Below are positions 10,653 through 19,767 of a DNA stretch of 64,000 nt, in pieces. The notes beneath the pieces are model-generated. The model searched no databases. It had not been told where the DNA came from and saw nothing but the letters and a program-made list of their open reading frames with translations. Numbering within the stretch: the stretch's first letter is position 1; the number at the start of each line of letters is the position of its first letter. Origin of the DNA: Verrucomicrobiaceae bacterium (lineage in GTDB: Bacteria > Verrucomicrobiota > Verrucomicrobiia > Verrucomicrobiales > Verrucomicrobiaceae); assembly GCA_016713245.1 (NCBI GenBank), contig JADJPM010000004.1:2542001-2606000 (forward strand), in the 5' to 3' direction. A program made the translations under genes and the position numbers.

Positions 10653-12030
10653 ATGGGCTTGGCTTTGGTGGTTCTTGGAGAGGTTGGCAAGGCTTGTTTT
10701 CGCGTGGGACTCCGCACGGGGGATGGCGGGCTGGAGTGCAGTGAGTCGAGGGAGCCTGAGGCGACTGAGCGAACGTAACGCAAGCCCGCCATCCCCCGTG
10801 CGGGCACGCTTGAGAGTGGGGCGCTCTCGGGGCGGCCTCCATGTCGTCATCCTGCTGGGCTTGGAGCTGGGCTCGTTGGCTGTAGAGCGCCCGCAGCTTG
10901 GCTTCGATGCTCGCTCTCATCGCGATGGGGTCGTGGCTGCTGAGCATGGCTTGCAGCTTCTGTCGCTGCTCTTGGCTGAGCTCTTCGCGTGCGAGCAGCC
11001 TCGCGCAGGGCGTGCTGGCTTTCTTTTCGTGGTATCTCTTCACTTTGCCATCGGGTTGACGCTCTTTGCGCAGGAGCCGGCGTTGTGCGCCATAGAGGTT
11101 GTTCCACAAGCTCCACTCGCGCAGCGCTTCGTTGAGCGGCTCCACCAGTTCGTAGTGCTCGAAGCGGTCGTCTCCCAGCAGCAGGCGCACGTGGGTGTAG
11201 TTCTTTTGTTCGATGTGGGCGTTGTCGTTCTTGCGGTATGGTCGCGAGCGGCTCAGCTCGATCTTTGGCTCTTGCGCTTTGAAGTGGGTGATGAAGTGCG
11301 CGTTTAAGAACTCGGTGCCGTTGTCGAAGTCGAGCTTGGTGATGGCGAAGGGCAGCGCGGCCTGGATTTCGCTGAGGCGTTTGCGCGTGGCGTGTGCGCC
11401 CCGGTTCCACACGGCGCGCACTTCGGTCCAACCGCTGTGGATGTCGGTGGCGTCCAGCGCCCAGACGATGGCTCCGCTGAGGCTGCCGCCGCACAGCGCG
11501 ACGGTGTCTATCTCAAGGGCTCCGGGCGTGGTCTCGGCCCAGGGTTCGCAGCGCACGGCCACCTCCCGCTGCAGGGTGGCCAGGGCACTGCTGGCGATGC
11601 GGCGCTTGCGTCCGGCGATGCGATAAGGGGCCAGTTCGCGGTCGATCTGCGCGGCGCTGATCCCCTCGAGGCGCTCGCGTTGTGCTTTGCTCACCGCGCG
11701 GTGATGCTTCTGCCACGATCTTAGCCAGAGCTTGAGCATGTCGCCCGCCAGGCGCTTGCCGCAGGGCTGCCCGGCGGCCAACCAGAGGCTTTTGAGCACT
11801 TGCAGGTCGCTGCGGGTGTAGCGGCTGCCTGCACCCCGTGGCGCTCCGCTGGGCCCTCGTCGTCGCTGTCCTCGCAGGACTTTGTTGGCGTATTTGCGCT
11901 CCAGCCCGCTGGTCTGGCAATACTCGTCGAGCAGCTTCTGGCGGGCGGGTTTTCCGGTGTGCTGGGCGTAGCGCCCACGCATCACACGGGTGTAGTCTTC
12001 GAGGCTTTTTTTCATCAGTCGTGGCTCCAT
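10633..12030 (-). CDS. Transposase with integrase-type (rve) DDE core
   Basis: 465 aa. An N-terminal helical DNA-binding part (about 1-150, with YANKVLRGQRRR) precedes an rve-type catalytic domain: first Asp in EIDTVALCGG, second in LDFDNGTEFLNAHF, and the Glu in RPYRKNDNAHIEQKN. This arrangement is typical of IS481/ISNCY-like and retroviral-type integrases. The C-terminal tail from about residue 395 is basic and proline-rich and runs into the inverted repeat. The frame is uninterrupted, so the element may still be active. Exact IS family is not certain. Confidence 0.88.
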   Translation of the reverse strand: MEPRLMKKSLEDYTRVMRGRYAQHTGKPARQKLLDEYCQTSGLERKYANKVLRGQRRRGPSGAPRGAGSRYTRSDLQVLKSLWLAAGQPCGKRLAGDMLKLWLRSWQKHHRAVSKAQRERLEGISAAQIDRELAPYRIAGRKRRIASSALATLQREVAVRCEPWAETTPGALEIDTVALCGGSLSGAIVWALDATDIHSGWTEVRAVWNRGAHATRKRLSEIQAALPFAITKLDFDNGTEFLNAHFITHFKAQEPKIELSRSRPYRKNDNAHIEQKNYTHVRLLLGDDRFEHYELVEPLNEALREWSLWNNLYGAQRRLLRKERQPDGKVKRYHEKKASTPCARLLAREELSQEQRQKLQAMLSSHDPIAMRASIEAKLRALYSQRAQLQAQQDDDMEAAPRAPHSQACPHGGWRACVTFAQSPQAPSTHCTPARHPPCGVPRENKPCQPLQEPPKPSPSRCPPS

Positions 12031-12034
12031 CGGC

Positions 12035-12114
12035 CACGGTGTCCTCCTTTATGAGGCATCGACTCTCTCCAGCTACCCCGGTCTCTCCCCTCTCGGTGTC
12101 CTTTTCAATGAGGC
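12035..12114. repeat. Right end of the insertion sequence: two nested inverted-repeat arms
   Basis: Reverse-complemented, the outer arm (12090-12114) reads TGCCTCATTGAAAAGGACAC and the inner arm (12035-12062) TCGATGCCTCATAAAGGAGG, matching the two arms at the left end with a few changes and one single-base indel. The inner arm lies directly upstream of the transposase start, so the transposase may autoregulate. Confidence 0.85.
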
Positions 12115-12185
12115 ACTGCGGGCGTGATGGTGGAGAAAGTTAATGCTTTTCAGACACACCGCGATTTGGCAATCTAGCGGATTTA

Positions 12186-15100
12186 ATGAACCGCCCAGCT
12201 TCCATCCGACGCTCCATGCTCTGGGGTGGGTTGTGCCTGATTTTTGGCATGGCCAGTGTGCGCTCAGAGGTGACGTCGTCGGAATCCTTCGATCATCTTC
12301 CCGCAGGTAGTCCGGCAGGAGTGGGCGGCACGCTGTTTGGCTGGGCTGGGCCTTGGGCGGCGGTGCCGGTGACCGGGTTGGCGGTGGAGGTGGTGGATAC
12401 GAGCGCGGCGGGTGCGATCGGTTTCACACCAGCGGGTGGCTCGGCGATCAGTGGGCTGACGCGGGCGCTGGATGTGTGGCCGCCGGCTGCGGATGGCACG
12501 AACACGGTGGCCCGCACGGGCATCGTGGCGACGCGCTCACTCGCGGCACCGCAGACGGGGACGTTTTATGCGGCGTATGTTTTGAAATGGCAGTCGGGCA
12601 CTTTTAATACAGGGGACACCTTTGCGCTGCATTTCACGAACAGCGCCACCGATGCGCTAAATGGGTTTAACTTTGGCTATCGTGGCCTGCCGACGGCTTA
12701 TGGTGTGATGATGCGTAAAGGCACCGGCAATCCGGTGGCGGGGGCGTTTTCGACGTTTGCTTCCGCGACGAATGGCACGGTGCGTTATCTCGTGGCGAAG
12801 TTTGAGAAGACCACGGCGGCGAATTACGACAAGATCACGCTGTGGATCAATCCGGGCGTGACCTCCGAAGTCGATCTGCCGAATGGCCATTGCCAACTCT
12901 TGGCGGACTCGGGTATCGCGGAGATCAGCTCGGTGAATGTGCGCGTGGAGGGACTGCGCAGCCCGGATGCGGGATCGAATGGCAATGATCGTGTGCGCAT
13001 GGATTCACTGGCTCTGGCGACCTCGTTTGCCGATCTGATGAGCAGTGCCAGCGAAGCCCGCCCGTTCATCTGGGTGCGTTCGGCGGATAGGCCTTCGATC
13101 TTGGCCAAGATCGCTGCGCAACCGTGGGCCACGAGTGTGCGCAACGCGATGATCTCGCGTGTGGCTACGGATTTGGCCAGCCATCAAACGGATCGAGATG
13201 CCTGGCTGCGGCAGCTTCCCGTGGACTGGACGCTGGCCACGCCGAAGTTCAAAACCATTCCCACCTACGCCGAATCCGTGGTGCGAGGCCCGACGGAGGC
13301 AAAGTATAACGACGCGCAGGATTGCGCCGTGCTCTACTACCTGACGGGAAACACCGCGTATGCGCAGTGCGCCGCTGATGTGCTGCACAATGCGGTGAAA
13401 TCGCTCCTGCCCGTGGCGGCCTCCACGAGCGTGGGCAATGGCGGCTGGCTCTATGAAGATGATCTGCTGAAGGAGGCGCGCATCATGGGCTGCCAGCTCC
13501 CCATCGTGTTCGACTTCCTGCATGACTATCTGCAAACAAATCAGGTCTATGACGTGCAGACCGCCTCGATGGTGAATTTCAATTTCACCAACGCGCAGTC
13601 GGTGTTTCGCAAATACTACCAACTCGTTCGCGATCACGGGCAGCTCGACTCGAACTGGTCCGCGCTGATGTCCACCTGCATGTTGAACAACCTTCTGGCT
13701 CTCACGGATTCAGCGGAGCGCTCAGCTGCCCTGCAAATCTACCTTGCCACGGGATCGAGCCGTCAGGCCTCGCTGAGCTACGACTACCAAAACTACGTTA
13801 CCCCGGGCGACATCTGGCCGGAGTCGCTGCAATACTCGGGTGGCGTGGGCAGCATTCGCACTTCGCACATGGTGCTGCTGGAGCGCTATGACCCTACTCT
13901 GACGCTGTTTGATTCGTATCCCAATCTGCCAGCCAGTCTCTCGCGCATCCCTTATCTGCGTTACCCGAATGGTGAGCAGATCAGCTTTGGCGATGGGCAT
14001 CGCGCCAACGATGGCGAAGGCTACTTCCGTTACGAAATCGTCTATCAACATGCGAAGTCACGTGGGCGCACGGACTTGGTTTCGCACTTTGGTGCTCGGA
14101 TCAATAGCGGCGTCACTTCCAGCGCTTACAACCGATCCACACTGGAGAGCTATGAGTCACTGGGCATGCACGATGAGCCACTGCAGCTTCTTTGGTTCGC
14201 TGACACGGTGCCGGAGGCCGCCGTTCCACTGGCTTTGCCACGCACGGACACGCTGCCCTTTGCGGGCATCGCGTTGCAACGCAATCCTGCGCCGGGCGGC
14301 AGTGCGCTTTACGGTCTGATGAGCTTTGTGGGGGGCGCAGGGCATGTGCATAGCCATGCCAGCGGCATGAGCATGGAACTCTACGGCGCAGGCCAGGTGC
14401 TCGGAGCCAAAAGCGGCCGCGATGAATACGGCAGCGTCATCCATGAGAACTACTACCGGCTCTTTGCCTCGAACAACACCGTCATCGTCAATGGGGCTTC
14501 GCAGGGCGCGGGTGGTTGGGAAGGATTGGGCATCAATACCGTAGCGCTTCAGTTCATGGAGCCTGCGGCGTTCCAGCCCGCTGTGTCGCCCTATCATTCT
14601 TTTAGCGCCTCCGCGTTTACAGACAACATGGGCTCCCTCGCCGAGGCCACGCAGCAGCGCACCATGGGTATCGTTCGCACATCGCCGACCACCGGCTACT
14701 ACGTCGATATCTTCCGTTCCAATTCCTCGCTAGCGAATGAGTTTCACGACTACATCTACCGCAATGTGGGTGATAGCGTGACACTCGATATCGATGGCGT
14801 GCCGCTCGCACTCACGGCAGCACCGACCCGCTTTCAGACCGACATCGGCGACGGCTTTCAGCAGCCCGGCTGGCGCTACTTTCAGGATACCGAAGTGTCC
14901 GCGACCACGACGGCGAATGTCCACGCTCGCTTCACTGCCGCCCTGCCAGCAGGTCAGACGCACATGGAGATGTTCATGCCCGGAGCGGCCGCACGCGAGT
15001 ATGCGCGTGTCACCTCCCCGCCCATCGTGGACGCACCCTCGCCTTACCACACGCGGCGTGCGCCTACGCTAGTCATTCGGAAGACGGGCAGTTCCTACAA

Positions 15101-15890
15101 CCAGGCCTTTGCCGCCATCTATGAGCCGCATCTTGGTGCTGCCACGAGTGGCTCCGTAAAGACAGTGACGAAGCTGGAGCAAAGCGGCATCATCGTCGGC
15201 ATGAAGGTCAATAGCACCATCGGCACACAAAACATCGTGCAGCATGTGCTCTCCAATGCGGCGAGCACGAACACCTACACCAACACCGCCGCAGGCATCG
15301 CCTTCACCGGACGCTATGCCGTCATCACCGACAACGGCAACGGCAGCGGCTCCCTCTACCTGGGCTACGGCACGAGTTTGACCTTCAACGACTGGTCCAT
15401 CAGCTCCCCAACCGCCACGCAGGCCTACGTTGAGTTCACACCTGGTCAGCCACCCGTGATTACGGCGAATGGAATCGTCACCGTGACCGGTTCCGCACTC
15501 GACGTGTGGCGACTCGCGCAGTTCGGCACCACCGCTGCCTCAGGCAATGCCGCCGACACCGCCGACCCCGATGGTGATGGCCGCACCAATGCCCAAGAAT
15601 ACATCTTTGGCACCAACCCCAGCGCTCCCGGCGAGAATGCACCCCTCACCGCCGCAAAAGCCACCTCCAATCTCACGCTCACCTTCACGGCCACCGCCGC
15701 GAGTGGCTCCGGTTACGCGGGTCTCACCCGCTACTACGCCGTCGAATGCACCACCCATCTGGCCAATCCCACGTCTTGGGCAGCCCTTGCTGGCTACACT
15801 CGCATCGCGGCCACGGGTCAGTCCATCAATGTCATCACCCCAATCACTCCTGAACCTCGCTTCTACCGGCTGAAGGTATGGCTGGAGTGA
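12186..15890 (+). CDS. Exported heparinase II/III-like polysaccharide lyase
   Basis: 1234 aa with a signal peptide (hydrophobic about residues 11-25, ending near RSE). Residues about 30-280 form a beta-sandwich, lectin-like segment. A long alpha-helical toroid follows (about 290-640; FIWVRSADRPSILAKI onward), as in alginate/heparin-type lyases. The heparinase II/III-like beta domain carries the H720-x-H722-x-H724 cluster in GHVHSHASGMSMEL, then a conserved Tyr/His stretch HENYYRLFASNNTVIVNG. The C-terminus has a calcium-binding-like DPDGDGRTNAQEYIFGTNP repeat and ends RFYRLKVW, a different version of the C-terminal module carried by its neighbours. Probably cleaves an anionic polysaccharide outside the cell; the exact substrate is unknown. 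Only 15 bp separate it from the next gene, so they are likely co-transcribed. Confidence 0.82.
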   Translation: MNRPASIRRSMLWGGLCLIFGMASVRSEVTSSESFDHLPAGSPAGVGGTLFGWAGPWAAVPVTGLAVEVVDTSAAGAIGFTPAGGSAISGLTRALDVWPPAADGTNTVARTGIVATRSLAAPQTGTFYAAYVLKWQSGTFNTGDTFALHFTNSATDALNGFNFGYRGLPTAYGVMMRKGTGNPVAGAFSTFASATNGTVRYLVAKFEKTTAANYDKITLWINPGVTSEVDLPNGHCQLLADSGIAEISSVNVRVEGLRSPDAGSNGNDRVRMDSLALATSFADLMSSASEARPFIWVRSADRPSILAKIAAQPWATSVRNAMISRVATDLASHQTDRDAWLRQLPVDWTLATPKFKTIPTYAESVVRGPTEAKYNDAQDCAVLYYLTGNTAYAQCAADVLHNAVKSLLPVAASTSVGNGGWLYEDDLLKEARIMGCQLPIVFDFLHDYLQTNQVYDVQTASMVNFNFTNAQSVFRKYYQLVRDHGQLDSNWSALMSTCMLNNLLALTDSAERSAALQIYLATGSSRQASLSYDYQNYVTPGDIWPESLQYSGGVGSIRTSHMVLLERYDPTLTLFDSYPNLPASLSRIPYLRYPNGEQISFGDGHRANDGEGYFRYEIVYQHAKSRGRTDLVSHFGARINSGVTSSAYNRSTLESYESLGMHDEPLQLLWFADTVPEAAVPLALPRTDTLPFAGIALQRNPAPGGSALYGLMSFVGGAGHVHSHASGMSMELYGAGQVLGAKSGRDEYGSVIHENYYRLFASNNTVIVNGASQGAGGWEGLGINTVALQFMEPAAFQPAVSPYHSFSASAFTDNMGSLAEATQQRTMGIVRTSPTTGYYVDIFRSNSSLANEFHDYIYRNVGDSVTLDIDGVPLALTAAPTRFQTDIGDGFQQPGWRYFQDTEVSATTTANVHARFTAALPAGQTHMEMFMPGAAAREYARVTSPPIVDAPSPYHTRRAPTLVIRKTGSSYNQAFAAIYEPHLGAATSGSVKTVTKLEQSGIIVGMKVNSTIGTQNIVQHVLSNAASTNTYTNTAAGIAFTGRYAVITDNGNGSGSLYLGYGTSLTFNDWSISSPTATQAYVEFTPGQPPVITANGIVTVTGSALDVWRLAQFGTTAASGNAADTADPDGDGRTNAQEYIFGTNPSAPGENAPLTAAKATSNLTLTFTATAASGSGYAGLTRYYAVECTTHLANPTSWAALAGYTRIAATGQSINVITPITPEPRFYRLKVWLE

Positions 15891-15905
15891 TCCTCGCGCT
15901 GCCAA

Positions 15906-18900
15906 ATGAAATTTCTGCTTACCACCACCTCGATGATCCTCCTCATACTGAGCAGCCACTCTCATGCGGCTGCTCTTGTGAAAGCGGATGTCACGACGCT
16001 TCTCGGGCCGTCCTTCTTTGTCGATGATGCGGCACCGGGTGGGACGGATGCGCTGGTCAATCAACCCGCGAGCGGCACCTACACGCGCACGTTTGGCGGA
16101 CTGCTGACGCCGAATCAGGGCACGACGACCGTGAACATCACGGGATTCGGTTTTGCCACGTCTTCGAGCGTGTCATCCAATGACGCGACCAGCGTGATCG
16201 TGGCCGTCACTTACCTCGGCGCGGACGGTGCAGCAGGCGGTGGCGATGATGTGCCGGTGGGATCGACGACGGTGGGCTTCAACTACATTTCGGCGGGTGA
16301 GTATGCCTGTATCTTCGACACGCCGCTGACGGCCACGCTGAACATCACGGCGACCAAGTTTCAGATCGTGGTCACGCCCTCGAACGCCGGTGGAACGGGT
16401 TCGATTAACTTCAAGATCGGGACTCTAGCTTATGAAACCTTCACCGGAGCACGGCTGAGCGTCTCGGGCACGACATCCAGCGCACTGCCAGCAAGAGCGC
16501 GGCGGTTGAACGTGGCGAAGTATCAGGATGTGGTCGCTTCGTCCGAGAATGGAAACTACATCGCCGACTATGCGGCAGATGGTGTGGCGGGGAATGAGAA
16601 CAGTTGGCGGAGTGCCAACGTGACGGGGCCGCACTCGGCAGAGGTATCGTTGCCGGTGACCATCACCGTCCGCAGTGCTCACGTCTATCTCGGTATCGAC
16701 GACGGCTCGGCCCCGGCGAGCTTCAAGGTGCAATACTTCTCCGGCGGAACCTGGGTGGATGCGCCAGGATCATCCGTCACGGGCAATACGGCCACGGAGG
16801 TGAATGTCATCTTCAGCACGGGGGTGACTTCGAGCCGGTTTCGCTTTTATGCGCCGGGAAACAACACGCATCGCGTGAAGGAGTTCGCCTTGTTCCGCGC
16901 CAATCCTGACCCTAACACGGGTGCCGAGCTGGGTTATCCCATCGGCACGGATGTGGAGCTGAATGTGGCGAAGAAGCGTCCCGCCGTGGCCAGCGTGGTG
17001 AGTGGCACCAACTACGCGAAGCTCGCCGTGGATGGCTTGGTGCATGGCACCTCGAAGTGGCAAACGAACACCGTCGGCACGAACACGCTCGATATTGATC
17101 TGCGCCTCACGACGAAAATCGGCAGTGCCCATCTTTACTCCGGCGATGGCGGCATCGCGCCGATCTCTGACTTCACGCTGCAATACTGGACCGGCAGTGC
17201 CTGGGCGGACATCTCCGGCGGCGCGATCACCGGCAACACGAGCGCTGCACGCGTGATCACCTTCACCACCGCGCCGTCAACTTCCCAGGTGCGGCTCACG
17301 TTTAACAATCCCGGGACCAGCGCGGTGCGTGAGCTGTGCATCTTCCCGGCGAATGGCGGGGCGGGTTATGCGCTCGGGCAGGATGTCGCCGCGGCGGCAC
17401 CGCCGACGCAGAAGTTCGAGAACTACAACAACGGCTTCTATCAGGTGATGAATCGTGCGGCCAGCCTGCCGATGGTCGTGAGCGGCACCACACCGGTGCT
17501 CGATCCCGGCGCTCTCGATGCCGAACTCAGCCAGTATCAAATGCTGCTCAATGTCGGCACGAACACCTATCGCCTGCGCAATCGCAGCACGGGCAAATGC
17601 CTCGCCGGAGCGACACTGACCACCACGGCAGGCTCTGCGTTGGTAGATCAGAACTACACCGCCATGCCGCATCAAAACTGGCGACTCGTTTCGGTAGATG
17701 CCACTGACTTTTACCTCGTGAATGATTGGAGCGGCCTCGTCGTGGACACGGCGGCGGGTGCGACTGCGGCGGGCACTGGTCTCGTGCAGCAGATCATCAA
17801 TGGCAGCACCTCCCAGCATTGGCGCTTTGTGTATCAGACGCATTACCCGAAGAAGGGCCTGGCGGGCTACATCAACCGGCTGGCAGATATCAAAGGTGAC
17901 TGGGGCTACAACTGGGGCCGCACGAACAGCACGGGAGTGCCGAGCAGCTTCGTCTTCCATCCGATGCAGTGGGGTAACTTCAACTGGAACACGCTGGAGC
18001 AGCTTGTGCCAACCTGGAAGCGTGACGACAGGGCGCTCCACGTCCTCGGCTTCAACGAACCGGATGGTGCGGAGCAGGCGAATCTGACGGTCGAGCAGGC
18101 GATCTCGCTCTGGCCACGGCTGGAGCGCACGGACATGCCACTGGCCAGTCCGGTGACGGTGAATCCCGGCAATGCCTGGATGGACAGCTTCATGACGCAG
18201 GCGCTCGCCCTCGGCTACCGCATGGATGTCGTCGCCACGCACAAATACCCCACCCCCAGCAGTGGGAACCCACAAGGATTCATCGATGAGCTGGAAGCCG
18301 AATACATGGCCTGGGATCGCCCCATTTGGCTCACTGAGTTTTCGACGGTGGACTGGAATGGCAATGCCACCTGGACGGAGGAGGACAACTACAACTGGCT
18401 CGCCGAGTTCTTGTGGCGCGCCGAGTCTCTCCCATGGCTGCGACACTTCTCGCTGTTCCTTTTCACGGCCTCGGCCACCTATCCCGAGCCGACGAATCCC
18501 TGGGACGCCGTCGGTCCACGCTCGAATGCGTTTCAAGCCGATGGCTCCACGCCCACGGCCTTTGGCGAGCTCTATTTCGCCTGGGACAACGATGACACCG
18601 TGCGTGCCGACAAAGCCTATTTCATTCACAACAAAGCCGAGCGCATGCGCCTGCAAAACGCCACCAGCTCCACCGGCCCGAGCGAGCGATGGATTCGCGA
18701 TGGCACGAATGTCACGCAGTGGGTGCTGCGTCCCTCGCCCACCGCCGGGCAGTATTACATCACCTCGTTGCGCGATGGTCGCCGCCTGCGCTACACTGGC
18801 AGCGCGTTGAATTTCGCCGCCGCACACACCACCGGCACCGCCGTGCAGTGGAGCCTCGTCGCCGATCAATATGGCTGGTTCTACATTGAAAACCCTGCCG

Positions 18901-19664
18901 CAGCCGCCAGCACACGTCGTCTGCGCGATCTCACTGGCAGCTTCAGCATGGTGAGCAACACCACCACGTCAGATAATGTGAAGTTCCGCTTCATCGTGCC
19001 TTACTCTCCCGTGGAAGCCACCGCACCCGAGGCCATCACCGGCCTCACCACCACCGCAGGAGACACCCAGGTATCGCTCACCTGGACCGCGAGCACCAAC
19101 ACCGACTTCTCCTTCTACAAAGTCTATCGCAGCACCACACCCGGCGGCCCTTACACACCCGTTTCTGGCAATCTCACCACCGCCAGCTTCACCAACACCG
19201 CGCTGCAAAACGGCACCATCTATTACTACACCGTCACTGCCACCGACCTCACCGGCTACGAGTCGCCCCAATCCGCCGCAGCCTCAGCCACGCCCTTCGG
19301 CCAAAGCTTCACCTCCTGGCAGACCGCCAACAGCAGCGCCGGAGCCTTCACCGCCGACCACGACGGCGATGGCGTCGCTAACGGCATCGAATACTTCGTC
19401 GGCGGCAATAGCAACACCACCGGCCAGACCACGCTCCCCGGCGTCACCAACACCGGCGGCACCCTGAGCATCACCTGGACCAAATCCGCCACCTACCCAG
19501 GCACCTACGGCACGAACTTCTGGATCGAGTCCTCCGACACCCTCACCGGCACCTGGACCACCGAAACCGTGGGCGGAACCGTCACCGTGAACGGCAACAA
19601 CATCACCTACACCTTCCCCGCCAGCACGCGGCGCTTCGTGCGGCTGAAGGTGGTGGGACCGTGA
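15906..19664 (+). CDS. Exported GH128-type glycoside hydrolase with discoidin, ricin-like and FnIII modules
   Basis: 1252 aa with a clear signal peptide (about 1-22). After a beta-rich segment come two discoidin (F5/8 type C-like) domains (about 200-330 and 345-485), a ricin-type beta-trefoil (about 500-645), then a catalytic barrel (about 650-870) of the Asl1/GH128 type. The acid/base glutamate is E718 in LGFNEPDG and the nucleophile E811 in WLTEFS. A second trefoil-like region and a FnIII domain (about 1040-1130) follow, then the shared C-terminal module. GH128 enzymes are endo-beta-1,3-glucanases, so laminarin- or curdlan-like glucans are the likely target. A single-domain paralogue lies at 29626-30462. 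Confidence 0.85.
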   Translation: MKFLLTTTSMILLILSSHSHAAALVKADVTTLLGPSFFVDDAAPGGTDALVNQPASGTYTRTFGGLLTPNQGTTTVNITGFGFATSSSVSSNDATSVIVAVTYLGADGAAGGGDDVPVGSTTVGFNYISAGEYACIFDTPLTATLNITATKFQIVVTPSNAGGTGSINFKIGTLAYETFTGARLSVSGTTSSALPARARRLNVAKYQDVVASSENGNYIADYAADGVAGNENSWRSANVTGPHSAEVSLPVTITVRSAHVYLGIDDGSAPASFKVQYFSGGTWVDAPGSSVTGNTATEVNVIFSTGVTSSRFRFYAPGNNTHRVKEFALFRANPDPNTGAELGYPIGTDVELNVAKKRPAVASVVSGTNYAKLAVDGLVHGTSKWQTNTVGTNTLDIDLRLTTKIGSAHLYSGDGGIAPISDFTLQYWTGSAWADISGGAITGNTSAARVITFTTAPSTSQVRLTFNNPGTSAVRELCIFPANGGAGYALGQDVAAAAPPTQKFENYNNGFYQVMNRAASLPMVVSGTTPVLDPGALDAELSQYQMLLNVGTNTYRLRNRSTGKCLAGATLTTTAGSALVDQNYTAMPHQNWRLVSVDATDFYLVNDWSGLVVDTAAGATAAGTGLVQQIINGSTSQHWRFVYQTHYPKKGLAGYINRLADIKGDWGYNWGRTNSTGVPSSFVFHPMQWGNFNWNTLEQLVPTWKRDDRALHVLGFNEPDGAEQANLTVEQAISLWPRLERTDMPLASPVTVNPGNAWMDSFMTQALALGYRMDVVATHKYPTPSSGNPQGFIDELEAEYMAWDRPIWLTEFSTVDWNGNATWTEEDNYNWLAEFLWRAESLPWLRHFSLFLFTASATYPEPTNPWDAVGPRSNAFQADGSTPTAFGELYFAWDNDDTVRADKAYFIHNKAERMRLQNATSSTGPSERWIRDGTNVTQWVLRPSPTAGQYYITSLRDGRRLRYTGSALNFAAAHTTGTAVQWSLVADQYGWFYIENPAAAASTRRLRDLTGSFSMVSNTTTSDNVKFRFIVPYSPVEATAPEAITGLTTTAGDTQVSLTWTASTNTDFSFYKVYRSTTPGGPYTPVSGNLTTASFTNTALQNGTIYYYTVTATDLTGYESPQSAAASATPFGQSFTSWQTANSSAGAFTADHDGDGVANGIEYFVGGNSNTTGQTTLPGVTNTGGTLSITWTKSATYPGTYGTNFWIESSDTLTGTWTTETVGGTVTVNGNNITYTFPASTRRFVRLKVVGP
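19440..19664 (+). repeat. C-terminal cassette, copy B
   Basis: The last 225 bp of the GH128 giant gene, about 95% identical to copies A and C by eye. The central 100 bp or so are identical in all three. Differences cluster around the ESSDTLT codons and the final PAS-RRF-VGP codons. Confidence 0.9.
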
Positions 19665-19767
19665 TTGAGTCTTGGCGTATTTGGGATAGCTGCGTGTGGT
19701 GGCCTAGAGTGGTAGAGTGAGTAGTATCGAACCGAGAGGCATCAGCCCCAACCACCAACCACCGCCC

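Larger units (their letters stand above)
10581..12114. mobile_element. Intact insertion sequence with rve-type transposase and double terminal inverted repeats
   Basis: About 1.53 kb. The outer ends match as an inverted repeat (10581-10609 with 12090-12114; shared words TGCCTCATTGAA and GGACACCGAG). Just inside lies a second, related pair (10625-10652 with 12035-12062; TCGATGCCTCA and GACACCGTG). A single transposase gene fills the middle on the minus strand. It sits between the metzincin and lyase genes without visibly damaging either. A clear target duplication was not found; similar gggcg(c)gtga words lie near both ends but not at equal distance. Confidence 0.85.

Noticed and set aside
17277..18869. 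Long open frame (530 codons) on the minus strand
   Set aside because: Antisense of the GH128 giant, a by-product of high GC at third codon positions.
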